Source: Phycisphaeraceae bacterium
Lineage (GTDB): Bacteria; Planctomycetota; Phycisphaerae; Phycisphaerales; Phycisphaeraceae
Reading direction: 5' to 3'
NCBI GenBank assembly: GCA_028284155.1
Contig: JANQSF010000134.1
Span: forward strand, 286,619-350,618
Length of the DNA: 64,000 bases
The notes under the pieces were generated by a model that saw only the letters and a list, made by a program, of their open reading frames with translations, had not been told where the DNA came from and ran no database searches. Both the position numbers and the translations under genes were made by a program. Positions 21,445-30,236 of this stretch are shown here, piece after piece; positions within the stretch are counted from its first letter, which is position 1, and the number at the start of each line of letters is the position of its first letter.

Positions 21445-22881
21445 ATGAGACGCTTCACGTTTGCCCTGACCGCCCTGCTGCTGGCCCTGACCTTCGGCAC
21501 GTCGTCCGCCCAAGCCGCGGACAAGCCCACCAACTTTGTCTTTTTCCTTGTCGACGACCTGGGCTGGACCGACCTGGGCTGCTACGGCAGCACGTTTTAC
21601 GACACGCCCAACGTCAACAAACTGGCCGCGACGGGGATGAAGTTCACCAGCGCCTACGCGGCCTGCCCCGTCTGTTCGCCGACGCGCGGGAGCATCATGA
21701 CCGGGCGGTACCCGACGCGTATCGGGATCACCGACTACATCGGTGCTGCGCAGCCGAACCGTTGGCGGCGTAAGACCAAGCTCCTGCCCGCGCCGTACAA
21801 CCCGAAGCTCGACCACAAGGAAACGACGTTGGCTGAGGCGCTCAAAGGGCACGGCTACGCGACGTTCTTCGCCGGCAAGTGGCACCTCGGCTCGGAGAAG
21901 TTTTGGCCGGAGCATCAGGGCTTCGACGTGAACATGGGCGGCATCGACCGCGGCGGGCCTTACGGCGGCAAGAAGTATTTCTCGCCCTACGGCAACCCGC
22001 GTCTCAAAGACGGCCCGCCCGGCGAGCACCTGCCGGATCGCCTCGCGAAAGAAGCCGTCAAGTTCATCGAGCAGAACAAGGACAAACCGTTCCTGACGTA
22101 CATCTCGTTCTACTCGGTCCACACGCCGCTGATCTCGCGCGACGATCTGAAGCAGAAGTACCTGGCCAAGAAAAAGAAGCTCGGCCTAGAAGCGAAATGG
22201 GGCCATGAGCGCGCCCGCAAGGTTCGGCTCGTGCAGGAACACGCGGTCTACGCCGGCATGGTCGAGGCGATGGATCTTGCGGTCGGTAAGGTGCTCAACA
22301 AGCTCGACGAACTGGGCATCGCCGACAATACGGTCGTCATCTTCATGTCGGACAACGGTGGGCTGTCAACGTCTGAAGGCCACCCCACGTCGAACCTGCC
22401 GCTGCGCGCGGGCAAAGGGTGGATGTACGAGGGCGGCATCCGCGAGCCGATGATTGTGCGTTGGCCGAACGTCACGAAGCCGGGCAGCGTGTGCGACCAG
22501 TACGTGACCAGCACCGACTTCTTCCCGACGATGCTCGACATGGCCGACCTGCCCGCGATGCCCAAGGCGCACGTCGACGGCGTGAGCTTCACGAGACTGC
22601 TCAAGGGCGAGCCGATGGACCGCGGGCCGATCTATTGGCATTACCCGCACTATGGCAACCAGGGCGGCGCACCGAGCGGCGCGGTGCGCGACGGCGACTG
22701 GAAACTGATCGAGTGGTATGAGGACGGCTCACTCGAGTTGTTCAACCTCAAGAACGACCTGGGTGAAAAGACCAACCTCGCCAAGCAACACTCGGACAAG
22801 GCCAAGGCGCTGCACGCCAAACTCGCGTCATGGCGGAAAGCGACCGGCGCGAAAATGCCGACGGTGAAGCCCGGACAATAA
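21445..22881 (+). CDS. Exported sulfatase
   Basis: A 478-residue type I sulfatase. A signal peptide of ~25 residues (ending AQAA) is followed by FLVDDLGWTDLGCYG, whose Asp pair binds calcium. Cys77 in CSPTR is the site converted to formylglycine, and TGRY follows. ADNTVVIFMSDNG supplies further metal ligands. The enzyme removes sulfate from a polysaccharide or other ester outside the cytoplasm. It resembles arylsulfatases in general; the substrate is not predictable. A formylglycine-generating enzyme is required but not encoded in this window. Confidence 0.93.
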   Translation: MRRFTFALTALLLALTFGTSSAQAADKPTNFVFFLVDDLGWTDLGCYGSTFYDTPNVNKLAATGMKFTSAYAACPVCSPTRGSIMTGRYPTRIGITDYIGAAQPNRWRRKTKLLPAPYNPKLDHKETTLAEALKGHGYATFFAGKWHLGSEKFWPEHQGFDVNMGGIDRGGPYGGKKYFSPYGNPRLKDGPPGEHLPDRLAKEAVKFIEQNKDKPFLTYISFYSVHTPLISRDDLKQKYLAKKKKLGLEAKWGHERARKVRLVQEHAVYAGMVEAMDLAVGKVLNKLDELGIADNTVVIFMSDNGGLSTSEGHPTSNLPLRAGKGWMYEGGIREPMIVRWPNVTKPGSVCDQYVTSTDFFPTMLDMADLPAMPKAHVDGVSFTRLLKGEPMDRGPIYWHYPHYGNQGGAPSGAVRDGDWKLIEWYEDGSLELFNLKNDLGEKTNLAKQHSDKAKALHAKLASWRKATGAKMPTVKPGQ

Positions 22882-22909
22882 CACCAGATGCGTCCTGCCA
22901 TACGTTGAA

Positions 22910-23908
22910 TCACTTCTGATTCTCATGGTCGTCCGCCTTCGCGTAGACCATGGCGGCGTTGGCGCCGTCGGAGCCGTCGTCAGGGACGAACAGATTGTCT
23001 TTCTTGACGACGGGCTGCTTGTTGTAGCGTGTGTTGGCCAGGAATGGACCTTCGTATTCGTTCCGGAAGTTGCCCTGTCCCTCAAACATGACCGCGCCGT
23101 CGTTGTAGACGACGTTGCCGCGCCATTCGCCGCTGCCGGGTTTCGTCCAGTAACTCTGTGGGCTGGCGACCGTGCCGAGATTGCGCGTGCTCATAACAGC
23201 GGCCTGTGAGTTGATCGTCTCTGACCACTCTGCCTTGCGGTGCGCGTTGTCTAGTCGAAGCATCGCGTAGGAATAGCTGCGCGAACCGATCGGCGCCGCA
23301 CCCGGCTGACCCACCGGCTTCGCCACGGATTTTGTGCGCCTGTCGAGAGGGCTGATCATGACGTCGGTCGTAATGTAGCCCTTGTTGATCATGATCGAGT
23401 ACCGCGTGGCCGGGTGGTCACCGGCCATCGACTCGGCGGTGTAGGTCCCTTCAACGCCGGACCATGTGAATCCCTCGTCTGGCAGCGAGCCGTCCCGTTT
23501 CAGCCCGGGGAAGAAACCGTCGCCGGTGGGCGTCTTGTTGTTTTGCGCAAAAGTAAGCAGCCCCACGTGAATCGAGCGCAATTGCATCGCCTCGCGCGTG
23601 CGATACCGCGCACCGATGATCGGCATGTTCGCCAACACGGCGAGGTCGTCCGTCGCCTCAACACGTTCGATCGGCGGCAGTTCGCCTTCGAAACGTTGGA
23701 CCGGCCCGTCCAGGCGCGGCTTCTCGCTGGCCACGCTCGGGGGCTCCGGCGGCGGCTTGGACGCGCCTTTCTTGTCATCCGCCCCCCCGCCCTTCGACTT
23801 CGACGGTGAACTGTTGTCGCAGGCCACGACCGCGAACAGGACGAACGCGGCGAACATGACGGTCAGAACGGCGGCTTCGATCAGTGTGAACGCGCGACGG
23901 TGAGGCAT
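22910..23908 (-). CDS. Prepilin-like protein (planctomycete type)
   Basis: The ATG at 23908 is preferred because AAGGA lies seven bases upstream. The N-terminus MPHRRAFTLIEAAVL has the class III prepilin cleavage motif followed by a hydrophobic helix, so the protein is processed by a prepilin peptidase and may enter a type II secretion/pilus-like assembly. The linker is rich in Ser, Gly, Lys and Pro. A late WRGNVVYNDGAVMFE segment recalls the H-x9-DG-type end of the large DUF1559 family in planctomycetes, in a divergent form. Length about 332 residues. Function unknown. Confidence 0.8.
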   Translation of the reverse strand: MPHRRAFTLIEAAVLTVMFAAFVLFAVVACDNSSPSKSKGGGADDKKGASKPPPEPPSVASEKPRLDGPVQRFEGELPPIERVEATDDLAVLANMPIIGARYRTREAMQLRSIHVGLLTFAQNNKTPTGDGFFPGLKRDGSLPDEGFTWSGVEGTYTAESMAGDHPATRYSIMINKGYITTDVMISPLDRRTKSVAKPVGQPGAAPIGSRSYSYAMLRLDNAHRKAEWSETINSQAAVMSTRNLGTVASPQSYWTKPGSGEWRGNVVYNDGAVMFEGQGNFRNEYEGPFLANTRYNKQPVVKKDNLFVPDDGSDGANAAMVYAKADDHENQK

Positions 23909-23950
23909 GTGTGAGTCCTTTCGAGGGAAACTCATTAGAGTCTACTCGAA

Positions 23951-24610
23951 CTAGCTCATGTCGTCGGTGAGCAGGATCGGCTGGTCCATCTCGACCGGCA
24001 ACCTGTAGTTGCGCCAGTCGTTGCGGTACTTGCCCGGCCTCTCTCGGCCTCGGAGCTCGCGCATGACCCATTTGTATCCCAGGCCCAACGACATAACGCC
24101 AACAGAGGCGACCCAGTGCAACATCTTTTGCGTCAGGTTGCCGTCGCCGAGTACGGTCGCTGTCATGAACCAGAGAAAGCCGCCCAACAGTCCATACGTC
24201 GATACGTGCAATACCAATAAGACGAGAATCGCCCAGCCCGTGTGATGGCATGACCGGACCCACCGGACGCACTTGTAAAGCCAGAACACGCCGGGCAAGA
24301 TCGCCCCAACAGACATGAAGGCGGTGTGTCTATCAAAAAAGGCGACGCCACAACACAACGTCGAGAACGGGATGAACAGTGACCAGAGCACCGCCACGGC
24401 CGGCCAATGCTGTCTGACCTGTTCGCCCAAGGGCATCTTCGTCATTTGCCATAGCTGCGGTGTTCGCAGGTCGTAGGCGTGGCCGCACTCGGGGCAGCGG
24501 ATGAGCGGTCCGACCAACCCGCGCAGGTTGTAGCGGCAACCCAGACACGGCAGGTAACCGGTCAGCAGCCAACGGTGTTCGGCGTTGGATGGCGTCGCTT
24601 CGTCTGGCAA
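23951..24610 (-). CDS. Zinc-ribbon membrane protein
   Basis: The frame is open far into the mqnE gene, but I take the TTG at 24610 (after AGGGGGC) as start because mqnE ends at 24654. Residues ~18-45 form a zinc ribbon (CLGCRYNLRGL..CPECGHAYDL), a layout common in planctomycete membrane proteins. Four or five membrane segments follow and the C-terminus is polar. Role unknown. It lies between the prepilin-like gene and mqnE on the same strand. Confidence 0.7.
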   Translation of the reverse strand: MPDEATPSNAEHRWLLTGYLPCLGCRYNLRGLVGPLIRCPECGHAYDLRTPQLWQMTKMPLGEQVRQHWPAVAVLWSLFIPFSTLCCGVAFFDRHTAFMSVGAILPGVFWLYKCVRWVRSCHHTGWAILVLLVLHVSTYGLLGGFLWFMTATVLGDGNLTQKMLHWVASVGVMSLGLGYKWVMRELRGRERPGKYRNDWRNYRLPVEMDQPILLTDDMS

Positions 24611-24653
24611 GGCCCGGTTGCCCCCTGCGCGTCGCGTGATGGACTCGATGTTT

Positions 24654-25811
24654 CTACGTCGCGCCGACCGCGGCCGGTTCGACCGCCCGCCATTGCGCGC
24701 CGTCACGTTCGACGTGGCGGTACAGGGTGTCGCGTTCGATGGGGTCGAAGCCGGCCTCGACGATCGCGTGGCGCAGTTCCTTGACGCCCAACTCCTGGTG
24801 CGTCGATGCGCCGCCGACCTTGGTGATGTCGTACCACACGACCGTGCCGTCCACGTCATCGACGCCGAAGTGCAGCGCGGTCTGCGACAGCTCGATCGTC
24901 TGCATGATCCAGAACGCCTTGACGTGCGCGAAGTTGTCGAGCATGAGTCGGCTGACGGCCAACATCTTCAGGTCGTCCAGACCGGTCGGGCCGTACAGGT
25001 GTTCGAGTTCCGAGTCGTCCGGGATGAAGGGCAGCGGGATGACCGTCTGGAAACGACCCGCGTGGCCGCGCTCGATGGCCTCGTCCTGCGCCTGACGCAA
25101 CAGCTCGAAATGGTGCACGCGGTCTTCGAGCGACTCGATGTGGCCGTACAGGATGGTCGCGTTAGTCATCAGGCCCAGCTCGTGCGCGGCCTTGTGCACG
25201 TCGAGCCACTGGTCGCTGCGGATCTTGCCCTTGAACGCCTCGTCGTGCACGCGGTCGTCGAACACCTCGGCCCCGCCGCCCGGCAGCGAGCCGAGTCCCG
25301 CGTCTTTCAGGTCGGCCAGGATCGAGCGGATGCCCGCCGCGTTGCCGCCGCGTTTGCTGATGCGCGCCAGGTGCACGATCTCGACGGCGGTGAACGCCTT
25401 GATGTGAAGCTGCGGCGCGGCGGCGCGGATGCCGCGGAGCATGTCGGTGTAGTAGTCGAACGGCAGCCAGGGGTGCAGGCCGCCGACGATGTGCACCTCG
25501 GTCGCGCCGCCCTCAGCCGCTTCGCACGCCTGCTTGACGACGTCGTCCACCGAATACTCGTACGCGCCGTCGTCGCCCTTCTTGCGGTAGAACGCGCAGA
25601 ACTTGCACGACAGGGCGCAGATGTTCGAGTAGTTGATGTGGCGGTTGATGTTGTAGTACGTGGCCGTGCCATGCCACTTACGCCGGACGTGGTCAGCCAA
25701 CTCGCCGATCGTCCAGACATCCCGGCTGCGCAGCAGGGTCAGGCCGTCGTCGGCGCTGAGGCGCTGCCCGGCGAGGACCTTGTCAGCGATCGGGGCGAGT
25801 TCGGCGTCCAT
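24654..25811 (-). CDS. mqnE: Aminofutalosine synthase (radical SAM)
   Basis: A 385-residue radical SAM enzyme. INYSNICALSCKFCAF contains the [4Fe-4S] ligands Cys65, Cys69 and Cys72. HIVGGLHPWLPFDYY and FIPDDSELEHL are typical of MqnE, the enzyme that joins a chorismate-derived substrate to S-adenosylmethionine in the futalosine pathway to menaquinone. This means the organism makes menaquinone by that route. The related MqnC and CofH enzymes are close alternatives, but the length and motifs favour MqnE. No other mqn gene is in the window. Confidence 0.9.
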   Translation of the reverse strand: MDAELAPIADKVLAGQRLSADDGLTLLRSRDVWTIGELADHVRRKWHGTATYYNINRHINYSNICALSCKFCAFYRKKGDDGAYEYSVDDVVKQACEAAEGGATEVHIVGGLHPWLPFDYYTDMLRGIRAAAPQLHIKAFTAVEIVHLARISKRGGNAAGIRSILADLKDAGLGSLPGGGAEVFDDRVHDEAFKGKIRSDQWLDVHKAAHELGLMTNATILYGHIESLEDRVHHFELLRQAQDEAIERGHAGRFQTVIPLPFIPDDSELEHLYGPTGLDDLKMLAVSRLMLDNFAHVKAFWIMQTIELSQTALHFGVDDVDGTVVWYDITKVGGASTHQELGVKELRHAIVEAGFDPIERDTLYRHVERDGAQWRAVEPAAVGAT

Positions 25812-25824
25812 TTCGCGACATGGT

Positions 25825-26035
25825 AGGTGACAGAAAAGCAGGAGATCAGGAAAGCAGGAAAGCAGGAAATCGGAGACGTCAGCGGTCCCCGTTCAGCCGC
25901 GGGGCTTGCCCCGCCGACCGGCGTTGCGATCGCCATCACCGCGGCGGGGCAAGCCCCGCGGCGAAACGCCCCGATACTCTCATTTCCTGTTTTCCTGCTC
26001 TGTTGTTTTCCTGTTCTCCTGATTCGGCTATTCTT
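25825..26035. repeat. Nested palindromic spacer
   Basis: Outer AGCAGGAAAGCAGGAAA-type arm at ~25838-25870 and its complement at ~25983-26025; inner perfect GCGGGGCTTGCCCCGCCG-like arms at ~25900-25918 and ~25943-25962. Confidence 0.7.
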
Positions 26036-26066
26036 TCGCCCCCCGAACCGATGATGGAGTCCGACC

Positions 26067-26906
26067 GTGGCAGAGCAACGAACGACCCCGGGCAGCACCG
26101 TCGCCCTGACAATCGCCGGCAGCGACAGTTGCGGCGGGGCCGGCATCCAGGCCGACCTCAAGACCTTTACCGTGATGAACGTGTTCGGCTCGACGGCCAT
26201 CACGGCCGTGACGGCGCAGAACTCCAAGGGCGTCGACGCCAGCTACGTGCTGGACGCCAAGCTCGTCGAGCAGCAGATCGACGCCGTGGCCAGCGACTTC
26301 AACATCAAGGCCACGAAGACCGGCATGCTCGGGTCGGCTGCAAACGTCGAGGCGATCGTTGACGCGATCGACCGCAGCAACCTGTTCCCGCTGGTGGTCG
26401 ACCCGGTGATGGTCGCCAAGAGCGGCGCGGAATTGGTGGACGAAGACACGATCAAGGCGATGGTCAAGCAGCTATTGTCCAAGGCGACGATCGTGACGCC
26501 GAACCGTCACGAGGCGGCGAAGATCCTTGGGCAGGGTCAACCCATCAAGGACGTGTCGGCCGGGCCGGGCGTCGCGCGACAGGTGTGCGAAGCGACGGGT
26601 GCCGCGGCCTGCCTGCTAAAGGGCTTCAAGCGCGAGAACGAGGAGGAAGGCGAGGCCGTCGACTTCTTCTACGACGGCGAGGAGGCGCAGGAGATCGTCA
26701 GCGATTGGCGACCGACGGAAAACACGCACGGCTCAGGCTGCGTGCTTGCCGCGGCGATCACCGCCGGCCTGGCGCTGGGGGCTGAATTGAGCGAAGCCGT
26801 CAAGACCGCCAAGGCCGTCGTGGCCGAGTCGATCCGACAAGCAACGGACCACGGCGGCGGCAAGGGGCCGGTGAATCCGTTGGCGTATATGAGTGTGAAG
26901 AAGTAA
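26067..26906 (+). CDS. thiD: Hydroxymethylpyrimidine/phosphomethylpyrimidine kinase
   Basis: A 279-residue ribokinase-fold kinase starting at GTG (26067) after a GGAG site. TIAGSDSCGGAGIQADLKTF is the signature N-terminus, and HGSGCVLAAAITAGLA near the C-terminus holds the catalytic Asp/Gly loop in the slightly changed form HGSGC. ThiD phosphorylates HMP twice to HMP-PP for thiamine synthesis. No thiamine riboswitch is visible upstream; the spacer there is a palindromic repeat. A ThiE fusion is absent. Confidence 0.93.
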   Translation: MAEQRTTPGSTVALTIAGSDSCGGAGIQADLKTFTVMNVFGSTAITAVTAQNSKGVDASYVLDAKLVEQQIDAVASDFNIKATKTGMLGSAANVEAIVDAIDRSNLFPLVVDPVMVAKSGAELVDEDTIKAMVKQLLSKATIVTPNRHEAAKILGQGQPIKDVSAGPGVARQVCEATGAAACLLKGFKRENEEEGEAVDFFYDGEEAQEIVSDWRPTENTHGSGCVLAAAITAGLALGAELSEAVKTAKAVVAESIRQATDHGGGKGPVNPLAYMSVKK

Positions 26907-26918
26907 ACGAAGGCTCGT

Positions 26919-27266
26919 TCAGGCGCTGAACGAGCTGCCGCAGCCGCAGGAACTCGTCGCGTTCGGGTTGTTGAACGTGAAGCCGCGGATCAGGCCGCCG
27001 TCGTCGGTCTTGTAGTCGATCTCGGCGCCGTTCAGGTAGAGCAGGCTTTTGGGGTCGCAGACGACGCGGATGCCGTGCTGCTCGAACATCTCGTCGTTGT
27101 CGCGCGGCTCGGGGTCCAGGTGCAGCAGGTAGCTGAAGCCCGAGCAGCCGCCGCCGCGGACGCCGACGCGCAGGACGGCCTTCTCGCGGTCGAGGTCGAA
27201 CTCCTCAGCCTTCTCTTCGATCGTGTGCTTGACGGCCTCGGCTGCTTGTTCGGTCAGGTTGATCAC
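26919..27266 (-). CDS. A-type iron-sulfur carrier protein (IscA/ErpA family)
   Basis: 115 residues with the three conserved cysteines: Cys41 in GGGCSGFSY and Cys107/Cys109 in SSCGCGSSF. Such proteins carry Fe-S clusters from scaffold to target apoproteins. A cysteine desulfurase gene lies upstream on the same strand, which fits an Fe-S assembly role, although an 81-bp repeat and ~290 bases separate them. Which of IscA, ErpA or SufA it matches cannot be decided here. Confidence 0.92.
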   Translation of the reverse strand: MINLTEQAAEAVKHTIEEKAEEFDLDREKAVLRVGVRGGGCSGFSYLLHLDPEPRDNDEMFEQHGIRVVCDPKSLLYLNGAEIDYKTDDGGLIRGFTFNNPNATSSCGCGSSFSA

Positions 27267-27459
27267 GGGTCAACTCCTTCATTCGGTTGGGTCGCGATGG
27301 TTCGCGAGACCCATATCGTATGCATCGGTTCGTACGACGGCGCGGGCCCGCCGGATCGGGCCAACACCCCTTAGATGACGCGCAGGGCCGAGGGGTTAGG
27401 GCGACTGCAAGGGTCGCAGGCGGGTTTTCCGGCCCGTTTGGCGTCAATACTGCCCCGCT

Positions 27460-27540
27460 GGGTGGCTGTGAATGAGCGAAGCGTTTCACGGCTATGTGTC
27501 GTCAGTATCCGTGAAACGCTTCGCTTATTCACAGGCACCC
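27460..27540. repeat. 81-bp dispersed palindromic repeat, copy 2
   Basis: GGGTGGCTGTGAATGAGCG left and CGCTTATTCACAGGCACCC right, with AAGCGTTTCACGG and CCGTGAAACGCTT inner arms. It ends 14 bases before the stop codon of the cysteine desulfurase gene. The remaining ~190 bases back to 27267 hold nothing recognisable. Confidence 0.88.
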
Positions 27541-27553
27541 ACACAACGGACGC

Positions 27554-28750
27554 TCAAGCCGTCGCGCAGGCGTCGGCCGCGTCGGTGTCGCCGGGCTGGG
27601 CCGCGCCTTCGGCGCGTTGGGCGTTCACCCCGTCGGCGATCATCCGGCAGGCGTCGTCGACCTCCTGCGCCGTCGTCGCTCGCCCGAGGCTGAACCGCAC
27701 AGCGCCCGCCGCCAACTCGGGCGACAGCCCCAAGTGACGCAGGACGTAGCTCGGCTCCAGCGTAGCGCTCGAACAAGCCGACCCGGTTGACGCGGCCAGG
27801 TCGGGCAGCGAGCGGAGCAGGCGGGTCGCGTCGACGCCCGCGAACGCGACGTGACTGGTGTTGAACAGGCGATGCGACACGTCGCCGTTGACCTGCACGC
27901 CGTCGAGCCGATCGCGCAAGGTCGATTCAAAGCGGTCGCGCATCGCGCCGATGCGCGCCGTGTCTTCATCCATCGATCGCATGGCCAACTCGGTCGCGAC
28001 GCCGAACCCGACGACCCCCGGCACGTTCGTCGTGCCGCTGCGCATCGTGCGTTCGTGTCCCCCACCGTCGAACAGCGGCGTCAGCCGGGCGCGCGGTCCT
28101 TTACGACGCACGTAGAGACAGCCGACACCCTTCGGCCCATACAGCTTGTGGGCCGACGCGGACAGCAAATCGACCTGCGCGGTGTTCACGTCGATCGGCA
28201 GCTTGCCAACAGCCTGCGTCGCGTCGGTGTGAAACAGCACGCCGCGCTCGTGACACACCGCGCCGATCCCCGGCACGTCGTTGATCGTCCCGACCTCGTT
28301 GTTCGCCCACATGACCGACACGAGGATCGTGTCGTCACGGATCGCCGCCGCGACCTGATCGGCGGTGACACGCCCCCCGCTGCCCTCGGCCGGCCGAAGC
28401 CAGGTCACGTCGTAGCCGCGCTCCGCCAACCGCCGACAGGGGTCGATCACGGCCCGGTGCTCGTGCATAGCCGTGACGATGTGTCTGCCCTTGTCCTGAT
28501 AGTGATCGGCCACGCCCTTGATGGCCAGGTTGTTCGCCTCAGTCGCCCCGCTCGTCCAGACGACCTCTCGCGGGTCGGCCCCGATCAGCGCGGCAACTTG
28601 GCCACGGGCTTTGTCGACCGCTCCGGCCGCGGCGCAGCCGGCCGAGTGGGCACTGGACGGGTTGCCGAACGAGTCGGCGAAGTACGGCAGCATTGCCTCG
28701 ACGACGCGGGGGTCGGTCGGGGTGGTCGCGTTGTGGTCGAGGTAGATCAT
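27554..28750 (-). CDS. Cysteine desulfurase (NifS/IscS family)
   Basis: A 398-residue PLP enzyme. The N-terminus MIYLDHNATTP, the PLP lysine Lys202 in SASAHKLYGPKG, and the sulfur-accepting Cys326 in STGSACSSATLEPS are all present. It releases sulfur from cysteine for Fe-S clusters or tRNA thiolation. The short linker around Cys326 is that of group I (IscS/NifS-like) desulfurases. The C-terminal ~20 residues are an Ala/Asp-rich extension. Confidence 0.93.
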   Translation of the reverse strand: MIYLDHNATTPTDPRVVEAMLPYFADSFGNPSSAHSAGCAAAGAVDKARGQVAALIGADPREVVWTSGATEANNLAIKGVADHYQDKGRHIVTAMHEHRAVIDPCRRLAERGYDVTWLRPAEGSGGRVTADQVAAAIRDDTILVSVMWANNEVGTINDVPGIGAVCHERGVLFHTDATQAVGKLPIDVNTAQVDLLSASAHKLYGPKGVGCLYVRRKGPRARLTPLFDGGGHERTMRSGTTNVPGVVGFGVATELAMRSMDEDTARIGAMRDRFESTLRDRLDGVQVNGDVSHRLFNTSHVAFAGVDATRLLRSLPDLAASTGSACSSATLEPSYVLRHLGLSPELAAGAVRFSLGRATTAQEVDDACRMIADGVNAQRAEGAAQPGDTDAADACATA

Positions 28751-28883
28751 CGGACTCCACCGGCGGTCTGAAGCGGGACAGGCTTCATCGTAGCGGTCGG
28801 GGGCGACGCGCTAAGCCGCAAGCGGCGGCCGTTTGTCCCACATCCGGCCCGTCACTATCATTGGCCCCCCCTTCGAGGTCATT

Positions 28884-29339
28884 ATGGGTCCGCTGCTTTC
28901 CATCGCGATCTTTCTCGGCTTCGGCCTCGCGTTTGTCCTGATCAACCTGTGCGTCGGGGCGCTCGTCCGCCCGAAGATGCCGCAGGAAGAGAAGGGCGCG
29001 ATCTATGAGTGCGGCGAGCCGACCATCGGCAGCGGCTGGGTTCAGTTCGACCTGCGGTTCTACATCGTCGCCCTGTTCTACCTCGTCTTCGACGTCGAGG
29101 TCGCGCTGATCTACCCGTGGGCGACGGTCTACCGCGATTTCCCGCGCGAGGCCCTGTTGCTCGGCCTGCCGTTTCTCCTGCTGGTCATCATCGGCTACGT
29201 CTACGAGTGGTACTCGGGCAGCCTCGATTGGGTGCGTTCGAGCATCAACACGTCGGTGAAGGGCACGCGCGGGATCGACATGGCGTCGCTGGCCCGCCGC
29301 GACCCCGAGGCGCTCGAAGACGAGGCCGCGCGGGCATAA
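28884..29339 (+). CDS. nuoA: NADH-quinone oxidoreductase subunit A
   Basis: About 151 residues with three membrane helices. The signature YECGEPTIG and the segment FDLRFYIVALFYLVFDVEVALIYPW are diagnostic for NuoA of complex I. The ATG at 28884 opens MGPLLSIAIFLGFGLAF; an in-frame ATG at 28833 is less likely. The C-terminus has an extra ~30 residues rich in Arg, Asp and Glu. No other nuo gene follows, so the complex I operon is split or its remainder lies elsewhere. Confidence 0.93.
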   Translation: MGPLLSIAIFLGFGLAFVLINLCVGALVRPKMPQEEKGAIYECGEPTIGSGWVQFDLRFYIVALFYLVFDVEVALIYPWATVYRDFPREALLLGLPFLLLVIIGYVYEWYSGSLDWVRSSINTSVKGTRGIDMASLARRDPEALEDEAARA

Positions 29340-29387
29340 GTCTGCCGTTTGATTGCGGCCTCACACGAATCTGACGATAATCCCTGC

Positions 29388-30041
29388 ATGAGCGATTCCA
29401 CGCCCCATTCGGCCGGGTCGGTTCCCGCAGAGCCGTACACCACCGTGTTATTGTTCGGCGCGCCCGGAGCGGGCAAGGGCACGCAGGGGGCGATCCTCGG
29501 CCGAATCCCCGGCTTCTACCACTGCGCCTGCGGCGACGTGTTTCGTTCGATCGACATCACCAGCCGACTGGGCAAGATCTTTTACGAGTACAGCTCGCGA
29601 GGCGAACTTGTGCCCGACGAGGTCACTGTCGAGATGTGGGCCGAAGCGATCCATGCACACACCATTCTCAGCGACTTCAAACCGACCAAAGACCTGTTGA
29701 TTCTCGACGGCATCCCGCGCACGGTCGCGCAGGCGGGCTTGATGCACAAGTACATCGACGTTCAGAAGATCGTCCATCTCAAGTGCGAGAACGAGCAGGC
29801 GATGTTCGAGCGGCTGCGACGCAGGGCGTTGAAACAGAACCGTTTCGACGACGCCGACGAGAACGTCATCCGCAATCGTTGGCGGGTCTATGAAGAAGAA
29901 ACCGAGCCAGTGCTCGGCTGCTACGACGCCGACCTGATCTTCAACGTCGATTCGATCGGCTCACCCGCCCAGGTCCTGCACGACATACTCGATGTGGTCG
30001 TGCCGATTCAGGACAAACTGTTCGCCGGCGAGATCGACTGA
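29388..30041 (+). CDS. Adenylate kinase family protein
   Basis: About 217 residues. The P-loop GAPGAGKGTQG (residues ~24-34) and LILDGIPRT (around 105-113) are adenylate kinase signatures. The enzyme would interconvert ATP, ADP and AMP. The first 15 residues are a polar extension. The usual DGYPR is DGIPR here, and the LID region is short, so it may be a divergent paralogue. It starts 48 bases after nuoA with weak ribosome-binding sequence. Confidence 0.87.
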   Translation: MSDSTPHSAGSVPAEPYTTVLLFGAPGAGKGTQGAILGRIPGFYHCACGDVFRSIDITSRLGKIFYEYSSRGELVPDEVTVEMWAEAIHAHTILSDFKPTKDLLILDGIPRTVAQAGLMHKYIDVQKIVHLKCENEQAMFERLRRRALKQNRFDDADENVIRNRWRVYEEETEPVLGCYDADLIFNVDSIGSPAQVLHDILDVVVPIQDKLFAGEID

Positions 30042-30236
30042 CCGGGCCGTCCATCGGGCGTCCGAGCCGCCAAAAGGCGTCGGCCCCTTCCCTTTCCCAG
30101 CCAAACCGCACAAACGGCGAACCGAGGCGGCCCGGCGTACGTGCTATCATTCAGTTGACACAGGAAGTGTCCGACACGAGATCAGACGGACGAGCAGGAT
30201 CGGAGTGACGCCAGAGGTCCCCGCTGAGCCCGCGCC

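Noticed and set aside
24585..25826. 413-codon open frame on the plus strand
   Set aside because: Antisense to mqnE; low-complexity Val/Arg/Asp composition typical of GC shadow frames.
27851..28771. 306-codon open frame on the plus strand
   Set aside because: Antisense to cysteine desulfurase with all catalytic residues present.
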